Positions 34,893 to 42,318 of a stretch of 64,000 nucleotides of DNA are shown here, one piece after another; position 1 is the first letter of the stretch; every line of letters starts with the position of its first letter. Both the position numbers and the translations under genes were made by a program. This DNA is from UTCFX2 sp002050125 (lineage in GTDB: Bacteria > Chloroflexota > Anaerolineae > Anaerolineales > UBA4823), in contig JAOSJQ010000001.1 of assembly GCA_027494035.1 (NCBI GenBank), forward strand, positions 2,604,001 to 2,668,000. Reading direction: 5' to 3'. The notes below the pieces were generated by a model, which was not told the origin of the DNA, did not search any database, and was given only the letters and a program-made list of their open reading frames with translations.

Positions 34893-36359
34893 TCAGCCGG
34901 TCGCCGGCAGGATTTGGAAGAGGTGCAGCCCCCAGGCGGGCAGGTCGAGGTAGAGGCCGCGCTGTCGTAGATCGGCGCTGGCGCGGGTGTAGACCGCCTC
35001 GCCCAGGCGGTCGTGCAGCGCGTAATCCGCTGCGCTCAGGTCGGAGAACGCCAGCGGCACGTAGCATTGACCCTGGTAGCCGGCGTAGTTGGCGAGGGCG
35101 AGCCAGCGCCCGCGGCTCTGATCCAGCCAGGTGCAGGCGATGAAGTTTGCCCAGGTGGGGTTGCCGTCCCAGGCGGAGCGCGGCCGGAGCGGCGTCCACG
35201 AGCCGGGCTGGGGGGCGAACGCTTTGAGCTGCTCGAGCAGCGCGCGGTAAAACGCCTGCGCCGGCGGGTCGTCCGGCTCGGCGGGGGGATAGCAGAACTG
35301 CACCGGCGCGCGCAGCCGGCGCCCTTCGAGCTGCCCGGCGTAGAAAAAGCGCAGCCCGGGCTGAAAAAAGGCGATCAGCGCGGCGCAGCGGTGAGCCGGC
35401 AGCGGCAAGCGCGCGGCGACCCGCGGCTCGTCGTGGTTTTCGAGGAAGCGCGCCAGGCGGGTCTGCAGGTCGTGATCCGCTTCGATCTGGCGGCGCACGC
35501 CCGCGGCGCGCATCTCGATCAGCCGGTCGAGCAGTGATTTGTCGTAGGCGTAATCGAAGCCCTGCTTGAGCAGTGTTGATTCCAGCCCCCAGTACACCTC
35601 GGCTAAAAGGACGAACTCCGGCTGGCTGGTTTTGAGGCGCGCGAGCGCAGCTTGCCAGAAGGGCGGGGCGGCGCGCTTCCAGGTGCGCTCGAACACCTCG
35701 GGCAGCGCCAGCATTGCCATGTCACAGCGCAAACCGTCGCACACCTCGCCCAGGCGCAGCAGCTCGGCAGCCAGCGCTTGCTGCATAGCGGGGTTGGCGT
35801 AATCGAGCTGGAAGGTATCGCTCCACGGGGGGAAGAAGGGGTCGCGCCCGTGCGCCAGCCGGCGCGCACCCTGATCGGTCTGCACCAGTTGAAAGTCGCC
35901 CGGTTGAGCGTCGGGCGGCGCGCTCACGTAATAATCCGGGTGGTGGACTGCCCACGGGTGGCTGACGCCGGTGTGGTTGGGGATGAAATCGAGCATCAGC
36001 CGCAAGCCGTGGGCGTGCAGCCGCTGACGCAGGCGCGCCAGCGCCGCATCGCCGCCCCACTGGCGCGGCACGCGGTAGCCCGCAACCGCAAACGGCGAGG
36101 CGCAGATCGCGTCCGCACCCGCCCCGCCGAGCATTTGCCGGGCTTGCGCCTGGAGGAAGGCTTGCCCGCGCGCCAGCGCGGCTTCGGCTTTGCCGGTCTG
36201 CCAGGCGCCGAGCAGGTAGAGCCAGTCGAAACCCAGCTCCGCCAGGCGGCGCAGCTCTTCGTCGGGCAGGTCATCCAGCGCGGCTTGCCGCTCGAGCTGG
36301 GCTGAGCGCTGGCTCAGCCAGAAGCGCAGGTTGACCTGGTAAAGCTGTGGAAAGCGCAC
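34893..36359 (-). CDS. GH13 alpha-amylase family glycoside hydrolase
   Basis: The 488-residue protein carries region I D-F-I-P-N-H (residues 124-129), region II G-L-R-C-D-M-A with the nucleophile Asp213, the acid/base Glu254 in L-L-A-E-V-Y-W-G, and Asp310 in L-E-N-H-D-E-P, the complete GH13 catalytic triad. The short C-terminal region is a beta domain. It lacks a signal peptide, so it is cytoplasmic. Its substrate is an alpha-glucan or alpha-glucoside, perhaps trehalose-like or a storage glycan. The start is GTG 36359, which shares one base with the upstream gene's TAG stop, so translation is coupled to the DUF1269 gene. Hydrolysis versus transglycosylation cannot be decided from sequence. 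Confidence 0.88.
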   Translation of the reverse strand: MRFPQLYQVNLRFWLSQRSAQLERQAALDDLPDEELRRLAELGFDWLYLLGAWQTGKAEAALARGQAFLQAQARQMLGGAGADAICASPFAVAGYRVPRQWGGDAALARLRQRLHAHGLRLMLDFIPNHTGVSHPWAVHHPDYYVSAPPDAQPGDFQLVQTDQGARRLAHGRDPFFPPWSDTFQLDYANPAMQQALAAELLRLGEVCDGLRCDMAMLALPEVFERTWKRAAPPFWQAALARLKTSQPEFVLLAEVYWGLESTLLKQGFDYAYDKSLLDRLIEMRAAGVRRQIEADHDLQTRLARFLENHDEPRVAARLPLPAHRCAALIAFFQPGLRFFYAGQLEGRRLRAPVQFCYPPAEPDDPPAQAFYRALLEQLKAFAPQPGSWTPLRPRSAWDGNPTWANFIACTWLDQSRGRWLALANYAGYQGQCYVPLAFSDLSAADYALHDRLGEAVYTRASADLRQRGLYLDLPAWGLHLFQILPATG

Positions 36360-36991
36360 TAAACCCCGGTCTTGAACACCCCGATGTCGCGCCGCTTGAT
36401 TTCGGCGCGGCCCGCCTCAGCCCGTTCGATGGGGGTCGCGCCGCCCCCCGCTTGCAGACCGTCTGCGGCGACGTTTTTGAGCGTGTTGAGGAAACCTTCG
36501 AACTCACCGCCAGCCTCCCCGCCCAAGCCGGGCTGCAGCGCATCGGCGACGACCGCCGCCCCGTCGCGCTCGAGCTGCTCGCGGAAGCTGATGAGATGTT
36601 CTCTTCCGGCTGCCAGCAGCAGCGCCGAGCTGTCGGGCGTGAGGGCTTCAGAGAGCGTTTTGAGGTCGCGGTTGTCGAAGCCGGTGTCGTACAAGCGGGC
36701 GGTCAAACCGCCAATCGCCGCGCCGACCGCTCCGGCTGCCAGCGCGGCGGGACCCAGGATGACCCCCGCCAGCGCGCCGACCAGACCGCCCAGCGCGGCG
36801 CCGCGCCCCAGCCCCCATTCGCCCGGCTCGTTGATCGAGACTTCCTGGGCGGGGCTCTTGCGGATCAGGGCAAGCTCCTGGATCGGGTCGGCGCGCTGCT
36901 TGTCTTGCTTCAATTCACGCCAGACGGCTTCGGCTTTGTGCTCGCCTTTGAAAATTGCGACCAGATATTCGGTTGAGGGCTCGGAACTCAT
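36359..36991 (-). CDS. DUF1269-like membrane-associated protein
   Basis: The 210-residue protein has an N-terminal ferredoxin-like region (Y-L-V-A-I-F-K-G-E-H-K-A-E-A-V-W), a Gly/Ala-rich hydrophobic hairpin (G-L-G-R-G-A-A-L-G-G-L-V-G-A-L-A-G-V) in the middle, and a second region G-F-D-N-R-D-L. This pattern is the DUF1269/general stress protein type. No enzymatic function is established. It shares the stop/start codon overlap with the GH13 gene downstream, so both are probably stress- or glycan-linked. Confidence 0.75.
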   Translation of the reverse strand: MSSEPSTEYLVAIFKGEHKAEAVWRELKQDKQRADPIQELALIRKSPAQEVSINEPGEWGLGRGAALGGLVGALAGVILGPAALAAGAVGAAIGGLTARLYDTGFDNRDLKTLSEALTPDSSALLLAAGREHLISFREQLERDGAAVVADALQPGLGGEAGGEFEGFLNTLKNVAADGLQAGGGATPIERAEAGRAEIKRRDIGVFKTGV

Positions 36992-37110
36992 AGGCGCCTC
37001 CTTTGGATTACGGTTAAGTTTTGGCAGATGGATGGATGAATCGGCGTTGTGCGCCGGATTATAACCCCGAATCGCCGCTTATGCAGCAGCGGGGCGGTTT
37101 ACGCCGCGCT

Positions 37111-37449
37111 TCACTCCGGCTTTTCGCGCCCGCGGAAGAACTCCACCAGCCCGAACCAGATCAGCATGAACGCCACGCCCTCGTCGAGGTTGCCGATGAT
37201 GGGCAGGTTGTCGGGGATCAGCTCGATGATGCCGAGGGTGGGGTTGAGCACGTAGATCAAGCCGACCGCCGCCATGAGGTAAACCAGCCAGACGGGCCAG
37301 CCGCGCGCCGTGAGCGGCGTGGTAAAGACCCGCAATTGCTCCGGCAGGTCGGCGCCGGCGGGTTCGGGCAGGCGGGCGGGCGGTTGGACGGGCGATGGAT
37401 CGTGCGGCGGGGCGGACGGCGGTTGGTGCAGCGGATCGTTTTCGGACAT
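37111..37449 (-). CDS. DUF1232-like small membrane protein
   Basis: The 112-residue protein has a Pro-rich N-terminus (about 45 residues) and two membrane helices. The phrase I-E-L-I-P-D-N-L-P-I-I-G-N-L-D matches the YkvA/DUF1232 motif D-x-I-P-D-x-x-P-x-x-G-x-x-D. Function unknown. It lies downstream of the URO-D-like gene on the same strand, 35 bases away. Confidence 0.75.
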   Translation of the reverse strand: MSENDPLHQPPSAPPHDPSPVQPPARLPEPAGADLPEQLRVFTTPLTARGWPVWLVYLMAAVGLIYVLNPTLGIIELIPDNLPIIGNLDEGVAFMLIWFGLVEFFRGREKPE

Positions 37450-37484
37450 GGTTCAACTCCTGAGCGTACAATGCGCGGCGAGCG

Positions 37485-38756
37485 TTAGAGCGCGTACTCG
37501 CGCTGCTCCTGGACGGTGCGGTACAGGGCGAGCAGGTTCTCGACCGGCACCCCGGACTGCACGTTGTGCACCGTGTTGAAGACGAACCCGCCGTCTGCGC
37601 CGAAGATGCGCATGCGCTCGGCGACCTGCTGGCGCACCTCTTTGGGCGTTCCAAAGGGCAGGGTGTGCTGCGTGTCCACGCCGCCGCCCCAGAAGACCAG
37701 CTCTTTGCCAAACCGCTCCTTCAGCGTCTGCGGATCCATGCCGGCGGCGGAGGTCTGCACCGGGTTGAGGATGTCGAAGCCCGCTTCGATGAAATCGGGG
37801 ATCAGCGCCACGATCGAGCCGCAGCAGTGCATGAAGACCTTCCAGGTGGTGTTAGCGTGGATCCAGCCGTTGACGATCTTGTGGAAGGGCTGGTAAAGCT
37901 TGCGGTAGGTCTTGGGCGAAATGAGCGGTCCGGTCTGCATGCCGAAATCGGTGCCGGTGATGAACACCGCGGTGATGCGCTCGCCGACTACCGGGTGGAT
38001 GCGCTTCAGGTTTTCGAGGATGATCTCGCACTGCCCCTCGAACACCTTATAAATGTAATCCGAGCGGCTGAGCGCGCTCATGTACCACTCGGCGATGTCG
38101 CGGATGCCGCGCGGGTGTTTGAGCTGCAGGGCGGGCACCAGGGCGATGTCGCCAAAGGCGGTGCCGCCGAAGTTCGCCAGGATGGCTTTGTCGGTGGTTT
38201 CGTAAAGCCGTTCTGCTTCGCGGCGGAAGTGCTCCAGCTCCTCGTCGGTGACCAGCGTGAACTCTTCGAGGTTGTCGCGCGGGTCGAGGGCGTCTTCGTC
38301 GATGGGCGGCTGGCGCACGATCCCGTCGAAGTAGAAACCGCCCTCGGGCAGGTGTCCGCTGGGCGGGGCGCTGCGGTCGCCTTCGGGGTACATGAAGATG
38401 TCGCCGTTTGGTTCGGGGGTGGTGTTGAACAGCTCGGGCACCAGCGTCGGCGTGCCGTCGAAGAAGGTCCACGGCTTCCAGTTGTCTTGGACAAAGCCGA
38501 ACATGTTCTTGAGCGCCCCGAGCGGCACCACGTCCACGCCGAGCGCCTCGATCAAGTCTGGGGCGATCTCGCCGAGCAGTTGGTACGGTTCGATGACTTT
38601 GACCGGCGTGCCGGGCGGGTCGAGCTCGAGCGCCTGGCGCAGCAGATAAACCGAGCTGACGTGCATGCCGGAAGTCGGTCCGCCGCCCAGGTCGAGCGGG
38701 ATGCGGTCGGGGATCTGGTGATTGATGGTGCGGGTGACTCTTTCGCGTGAATTCAT
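37485..38756 (-). CDS. Uroporphyrinogen decarboxylase-fold (URO-D/MtaA-like) protein
   Basis: The 423-residue protein starts N-S-R-E-R-V-T-R-T-I-N-H-Q-I-P-D-R-I-P-L-D, the usual opening of URO-D-like methyltransferases. It has the metal-site phrase M-H-C-C-G-S-I near residue 310, and V-F-W-G-G-G-V-D-T-Q near 357. True heme-pathway URO-D is about 350 residues and lies near heme genes; here the neighbours are a LacI regulator and a sugar ABC transporter, so a methyl-transfer role on a methylated substrate is more likely. This is an inference from context. It is transcribed away from the LacI gene across a 247-base shared region. Confidence 0.82.
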   Translation of the reverse strand: MNSRERVTRTINHQIPDRIPLDLGGGPTSGMHVSSVYLLRQALELDPPGTPVKVIEPYQLLGEIAPDLIEALGVDVVPLGALKNMFGFVQDNWKPWTFFDGTPTLVPELFNTTPEPNGDIFMYPEGDRSAPPSGHLPEGGFYFDGIVRQPPIDEDALDPRDNLEEFTLVTDEELEHFRREAERLYETTDKAILANFGGTAFGDIALVPALQLKHPRGIRDIAEWYMSALSRSDYIYKVFEGQCEIILENLKRIHPVVGERITAVFITGTDFGMQTGPLISPKTYRKLYQPFHKIVNGWIHANTTWKVFMHCCGSIVALIPDFIEAGFDILNPVQTSAAGMDPQTLKERFGKELVFWGGGVDTQHTLPFGTPKEVRQQVAERMRIFGADGGFVFNTVHNVQSGVPVENLLALYRTVQEQREYAL

Positions 38757-38870
38757 GAGTATGTACTCCTGCTGGGTGATATTGTGGATTTGAGTTTACC
38801 AAATATTATGCCGCCAACGCGCTTCTAACGGTCTTGCCCGCCGGCGGCTCGGCGCCGCTTGGGAAGCTTG

Positions 38871-38899
38871 TTGACATGCGGGTTTTGTTATGATAATAT
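38871..38899 (+). promoter_or_regulatory. Strong promoter for the LacI gene and sugar operon
   Basis: A perfect TTGACA (38871-38876) is followed after 17 bases by TAATAT (38894-38899). It points toward the LacI gene at 39004. A palindrome begins 5 bases after the -10. Confidence 0.75.
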
Positions 38900-38903
38900 A
38901 CCT

Positions 38904-38933
38904 CAGAAAACCGTTTGCGCAAGCGGTTTTCTG
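38904..38933. promoter_or_regulatory. LacI-family operator palindrome
   Basis: The half-sites CAGAAAACCGTTTGC and GCAAGCGGTTTTCTG are perfect inverted repeats except for one base, with the central GC as in LacI-family operators. The site covers the expected transcription start of the promoter just upstream, so binding would block initiation. The LacI gene 70 bases downstream is the obvious candidate repressor. The same site also lies in the upstream region of the divergent URO-D-like gene at 38756. Confidence 0.8.
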
Positions 38934-39003
38934 GAAATAATCGTAGAAATCGATCAAATTGATCACGCCGTTCCGGACCAGGTGAGACCCAAAGACCTAA
39001 AAA

Positions 39004-40056
39004 ATGCCGGCTCAACACAAGATCATGAAGCGTGTCACCATCTCCGATGTCGCCAGCAGATCCGGCGTATCGAAGTCCACCGTCTCGCACGTGATCAATC
39101 AAACGCGCTTTGTGGAAGAGCAGACTCGCGCCAAGGTGCTGCAGGCGATCCAGGAGTTGAACTACCGCCCGAGCAGCATCGCCCGCAGCCTGGTGTACCG
39201 GCGCACGGCAACCGCAGGCTTGCTCATTTCGGACGTAGGTAACCAATTTTATCACGATGTGATCCGCGGGGTAGAAGAGGTCGCGCTGGCGAACGGCTAT
39301 TCCATCTTTCTCTGCAATACAGGCTATGACCTAAACCTGGGGATGAAGTTTATTCATTCGTTGATCGACCGGCTGGTGGACGGGGTGATGTTCATGTCCA
39401 GCAACATGAACCTGGCAATGATCGAAGAGGTGCATAAAAACTCGATCCAGTCGGTCGTGCTGGACTGGGGCAGCGCGGATGTGATGGCGCTGACGGCGAC
39501 GCTCACGATTGATTTCACCCAGGGCATCCGCGAGGCGGTGGCGCACCTGGCGCGGCTCGGTCACCGCCGGGTCGCCTTTGCCGGCGGACCGCCTGACCTG
39601 TGGACGGCGCAGGTGCGCCAACGCGCCTTCCTGGAGGCGGTGAAGGCTAACCAGCCGCCGATCGAGGAGGTCGTGCTGCTGGACGGCGACCTGCGCATCG
39701 AAGGCGGCTACGCGGCGTTCGAGAAGCTCAACCGGCTCGAACGCAAACCGAGCGCGGTGATCGCCGCCAACGACCTGACCGCCCTGGGGATCAGTTGGGC
39801 AGCCCGCAACGCCGGCTACGACCTGCCCCGCGACCTCTCCGTCATCGGGCTGGACGACATCGACTTGGCTTCGCGGGTGACGCCCCGGCTGACCACGATC
39901 GCGCTGCCGCGCTACGAGATCGGGCGGTTGGCGATGGAAAGCCTGCTGCGGCTGATCCGCGACCCGGCTGCGCCGAAGACCCATCAGAAAATCGACACCC
40001 GGCTGATTGTGCGCGAGTCGACCACTTACGCTCCGCCAAACGGGTTCAGCCGCTAA
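39004..40056 (+). CDS. LacI family transcriptional regulator
   Basis: The 350-residue protein has the N-terminal helix-turn-helix V-T-I-S-D-V-A-S-R-S-G-V-S-K-S-T-V-S-H-V-I-N (about residues 11-32) and the hinge-helix region N-Y-R-P-S-S-I-A-R-S-L. The periplasmic-binding-like effector domain follows (about 65-340) with N-D-L-T-A-L-G and D-D-I-D-L-A near residue 280. It is a probable repressor of its own gene, the AraFGH-like operon and possibly the divergent URO-D-like gene, released by a sugar. An alternative start is Met8 (ATG 39025), which begins the canonical M-K-R-V-T-I-S-D-V. Confidence 0.93.
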   Translation: MPAQHKIMKRVTISDVASRSGVSKSTVSHVINQTRFVEEQTRAKVLQAIQELNYRPSSIARSLVYRRTATAGLLISDVGNQFYHDVIRGVEEVALANGYSIFLCNTGYDLNLGMKFIHSLIDRLVDGVMFMSSNMNLAMIEEVHKNSIQSVVLDWGSADVMALTATLTIDFTQGIREAVAHLARLGHRRVAFAGGPPDLWTAQVRQRAFLEAVKANQPPIEEVVLLDGDLRIEGGYAAFEKLNRLERKPSAVIAANDLTALGISWAARNAGYDLPRDLSVIGLDDIDLASRVTPRLTTIALPRYEIGRLAMESLLRLIRDPAAPKTHQKIDTRLIVRESTTYAPPNGFSR

Positions 40057-40182
40057 GCGTGCAGAAATCAACTGGAAACTCAAATCGTGAGGAGGTGATC
40101 AACAGTCCAAAAACACATTTCGATTGGCAATGTCAAACAGCGTATCCATAACTATTCAACGAATACTCTTGGAGGAGTGACC

Positions 40183-42216
40183 ATGAAAAAAATCTCTTTG
40201 TTTGTGCTGTTTTTGATGCTTGTGAGCGTCATTCTGGCTGGCTGCGGCGCGCCGGCAACCCCGGCGCCGGTGAAGACCGAAGCGCCGGCGGCTACCGAAG
40301 CCCCGGCTAAACCGGCGGAGACCGAAGCGCCGCCGGCTGCGGGCGAGACGCCATTGTACGTGGCGATCAACAAGAGCGCCGACCAGCAGTACTTCATCGA
40401 CTTGCAGAATGCGTTCGTGGCGAAGTCGATCGAGCTGGGCGGCGATGCGAAGAAATTCGACGCCAAGCTGGACCCGAACCTGGGCGTGAGCCTGGTGAAC
40501 GATGCGATCTCGGCGGGGGCGAAAGGGATTGCGATCACGGTGCCGGATCAGACGATTGGACCGGCGATTGCGAAAGCCGCCAAGGATGCGGGCGTGGTGT
40601 TGATTGCGACGGACGACAGCATTGTGGACGAAGCGGGCAACCCGGTGCCGTTTGTAGGCTTTGACGGCAAAGACATGGGTCGGAAAGTTGGCGAAGCGGC
40701 GGCGGAGTTGTTGACCAAGAGCGGCTGGCTGGAAGACTCGGCGAAGAAGGTGGGGGTGTTGTCGGTAGAGGTGCAGACGCTGTCGGTGTGCAACGACCGG
40801 ACGGACAACGCGAAAGCGGCGGTGCTGGCGGCGGGCATGCCGGAGGCGCAGGTGCTCCCGGTGCCGTACACGGGCGAGGCGTTGTCTGCGCAGGATGCAG
40901 CCGGTCCGATCATCACAGCGAACCCGGACATCACGAACTGGGTGGTGTTTGGCTGCAACGATGAAGGCGTGCTGGGCACGTTGAATGCGCTGGCGACTGC
41001 GGGCGTGAAGCCGGAAGACGTCATCGGTGTTGGACTGGGCGCGTACGAGGCGTGCAAGCCGTGGGCTGCGGGACAGCCGACGGGCTTCAAAGCGGCGCTG
41101 TTCATCTCCGGTCTGGACGTGGGCAACACTGCGGCGACGGTGCTGCACGATGCGGTGGTGAACGGGGTGACCCCGCCGCCGATGTCGTTTGCGCCGACCT
41201 CGATCGTGAACCCGGACAACTTCAAATCTACCCTCGATCCGATCTCGCTCGGAAACTGCAGCGTGGGCGTCGAAACCCCGCCGGCAGCGGGCGAGACGCC
41301 GTTGTACGTGGCGATCAACAAGAGCGCCGACCAGCAGTACTTCATCGACTTGCAGAATGCGTTCGTGGCGAAGTCGATCGAGCTGGGCGGCGATGCGAAG
41401 AAATTCGACGCCAAGCTGGACCCGAACCTGGGCGTGAGCCTGGTGAACGATGCGATCTCGGCGGGGGCGAAAGGGATTGCGATCACGGTGCCGGATCAGA
41501 CGATTGGACCGGCGATTGCGAAAGCCGCTAAGGATGCAGGCGTGGTGTTGATTGCGACGGACGACAGCATTGTGGACGAAGCGGGCAACCCGGTGCCGTT
41601 TGTAGGCTTTGACGGCAAAGACATGGGTCGGAAAGTTGGCGAAGCGGCGGCGGAGTTGCTGACCAAGAGCGGCTGGCTGGAAGACCCGGCGAAGAAGGTG
41701 GGGGTGTTGTCGGTAGAGGTGCAGACGTTGTCGGTGTGCAACGACCGGACGGACAACTCGAAAGCGGCGGTGCTGGCGGCGGGCATGCCGGAGGCGCAGG
41801 TGCTCTCGGTGCCGTACACGGGTGAGGCGTTGTCTGCGCAGGATGCAGCCGGTCCGATCATCACAGCGAACCCGGACATCACGAACTGGGTGGTGTTTGG
41901 CTGCAACGATGAAGGCGTGCTGGGCACGTTGAATGCGCTGGCGACTGCGGGCGTGAAGCCGGAAGACGTCATCGGTGTTGGACTGGGCGCGTACGAGGCG
42001 TGCAAGCCGTGGGCTGCGGGACAGCCGACGGGCTTCAAAGCGGCGCTGTTCATCTCCGGTCTGGACGTGGGCAACACTGCGGCGACGGTGCTGCACGATG
42101 CGGTGGTGAACGGGGTGACCCCGCCGCCGATGTCGTTTGCGCCGACCTCGATTGTGAACCCGGACAACTTCAAATCTACCCTCGATCCGATCTCGCTCGG
42201 AAACTGTTCTCAGTAA
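40183..42216 (+). CDS. AraF-like sugar ABC transporter binding lipoprotein with duplicated domain
   Basis: The start ATG 40183 follows GGAGGAG. The signal M-K-K-I-S-L-F-V-L-F ends with a lipobox I-L-A-G-C, giving a lipid-anchored protein. Two almost identical type I periplasmic-binding domains of about 310 residues follow (copies at 40330-41258 and 41278-42206), each from G-E-T-P-L-Y-V-A-I-N-K-S to D-P-I-S-L-G-N-C-S. Each resembles arabinose-binding AraF (G-M-P-E-A-Q-V then N-P-D-I-T-N-W, and G-V-E/T-P-P-P). The total is 677 residues, twice the family's normal length. The two domains are followed by AraG- and AraH-like genes, so the system is probably AraFGH-like. A double binding protein would be unusual; an assembly duplication is the alternative. 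Confidence 0.88.
   Translation: MKKISLFVLFLMLVSVILAGCGAPATPAPVKTEAPAATEAPAKPAETEAPPAAGETPLYVAINKSADQQYFIDLQNAFVAKSIELGGDAKKFDAKLDPNLGVSLVNDAISAGAKGIAITVPDQTIGPAIAKAAKDAGVVLIATDDSIVDEAGNPVPFVGFDGKDMGRKVGEAAAELLTKSGWLEDSAKKVGVLSVEVQTLSVCNDRTDNAKAAVLAAGMPEAQVLPVPYTGEALSAQDAAGPIITANPDITNWVVFGCNDEGVLGTLNALATAGVKPEDVIGVGLGAYEACKPWAAGQPTGFKAALFISGLDVGNTAATVLHDAVVNGVTPPPMSFAPTSIVNPDNFKSTLDPISLGNCSVGVETPPAAGETPLYVAINKSADQQYFIDLQNAFVAKSIELGGDAKKFDAKLDPNLGVSLVNDAISAGAKGIAITVPDQTIGPAIAKAAKDAGVVLIATDDSIVDEAGNPVPFVGFDGKDMGRKVGEAAAELLTKSGWLEDPAKKVGVLSVEVQTLSVCNDRTDNSKAAVLAAGMPEAQVLSVPYTGEALSAQDAAGPIITANPDITNWVVFGCNDEGVLGTLNALATAGVKPEDVIGVGLGAYEACKPWAAGQPTGFKAALFISGLDVGNTAATVLHDAVVNGVTPPPMSFAPTSIVNPDNFKSTLDPISLGNCSQ
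40330..41258 (+). repeat. Tandem duplication, copy 1 (AraF-like domain)
   Basis: A 929-bp unit repeated with an offset of exactly 948 bases (316 codons), in frame. I count about ten base differences between copies, mostly silent; visible residue changes are Ser to Pro, Ala to Ser and Pro to Ser in the middle of the domain. Confidence 0.95.
41278..42206 (+). repeat. Tandem duplication, copy 2 (AraF-like domain)
   Basis: Second copy of the unit at 40330-41258. The 19-base linker between copies (41259-41277) encodes a short A/V-G-V-E-T-P joint resembling the Pro-rich linker before copy 1, consistent with unequal exchange across that linker. Confidence 0.95.
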
Positions 42217-42226
42217 TATAATATGC

Positions 42227-42262
42227 GTTTGGGGATCCGCGCCGCGGTGCGGATCCCCAAAC
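42227..42262 (+). other. Stable intercistronic hairpin between binding protein and ATPase genes
   Basis: A perfect 14-bp stem GTTTGGGGATCCGC / GCGGATCCCCAAAC with an 8-base loop lies just after the binding-protein stop. There is no T run. By analogy with other ABC operons it probably protects the upstream mRNA segment, giving more binding protein than membrane components. Confidence 0.8.
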
Positions 42263-42318
42263 ACCGATCCGTGCGCCGCTGAGCGCACCCGAAACGATAA
42301 AAAGGAATTCGGCAAACC

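Noticed and set aside
37485..38756. True heme-pathway uroporphyrinogen decarboxylase
   Set aside because: It is longer than HemE, lies with sugar-transport and regulator genes, and has no heme genes nearby.
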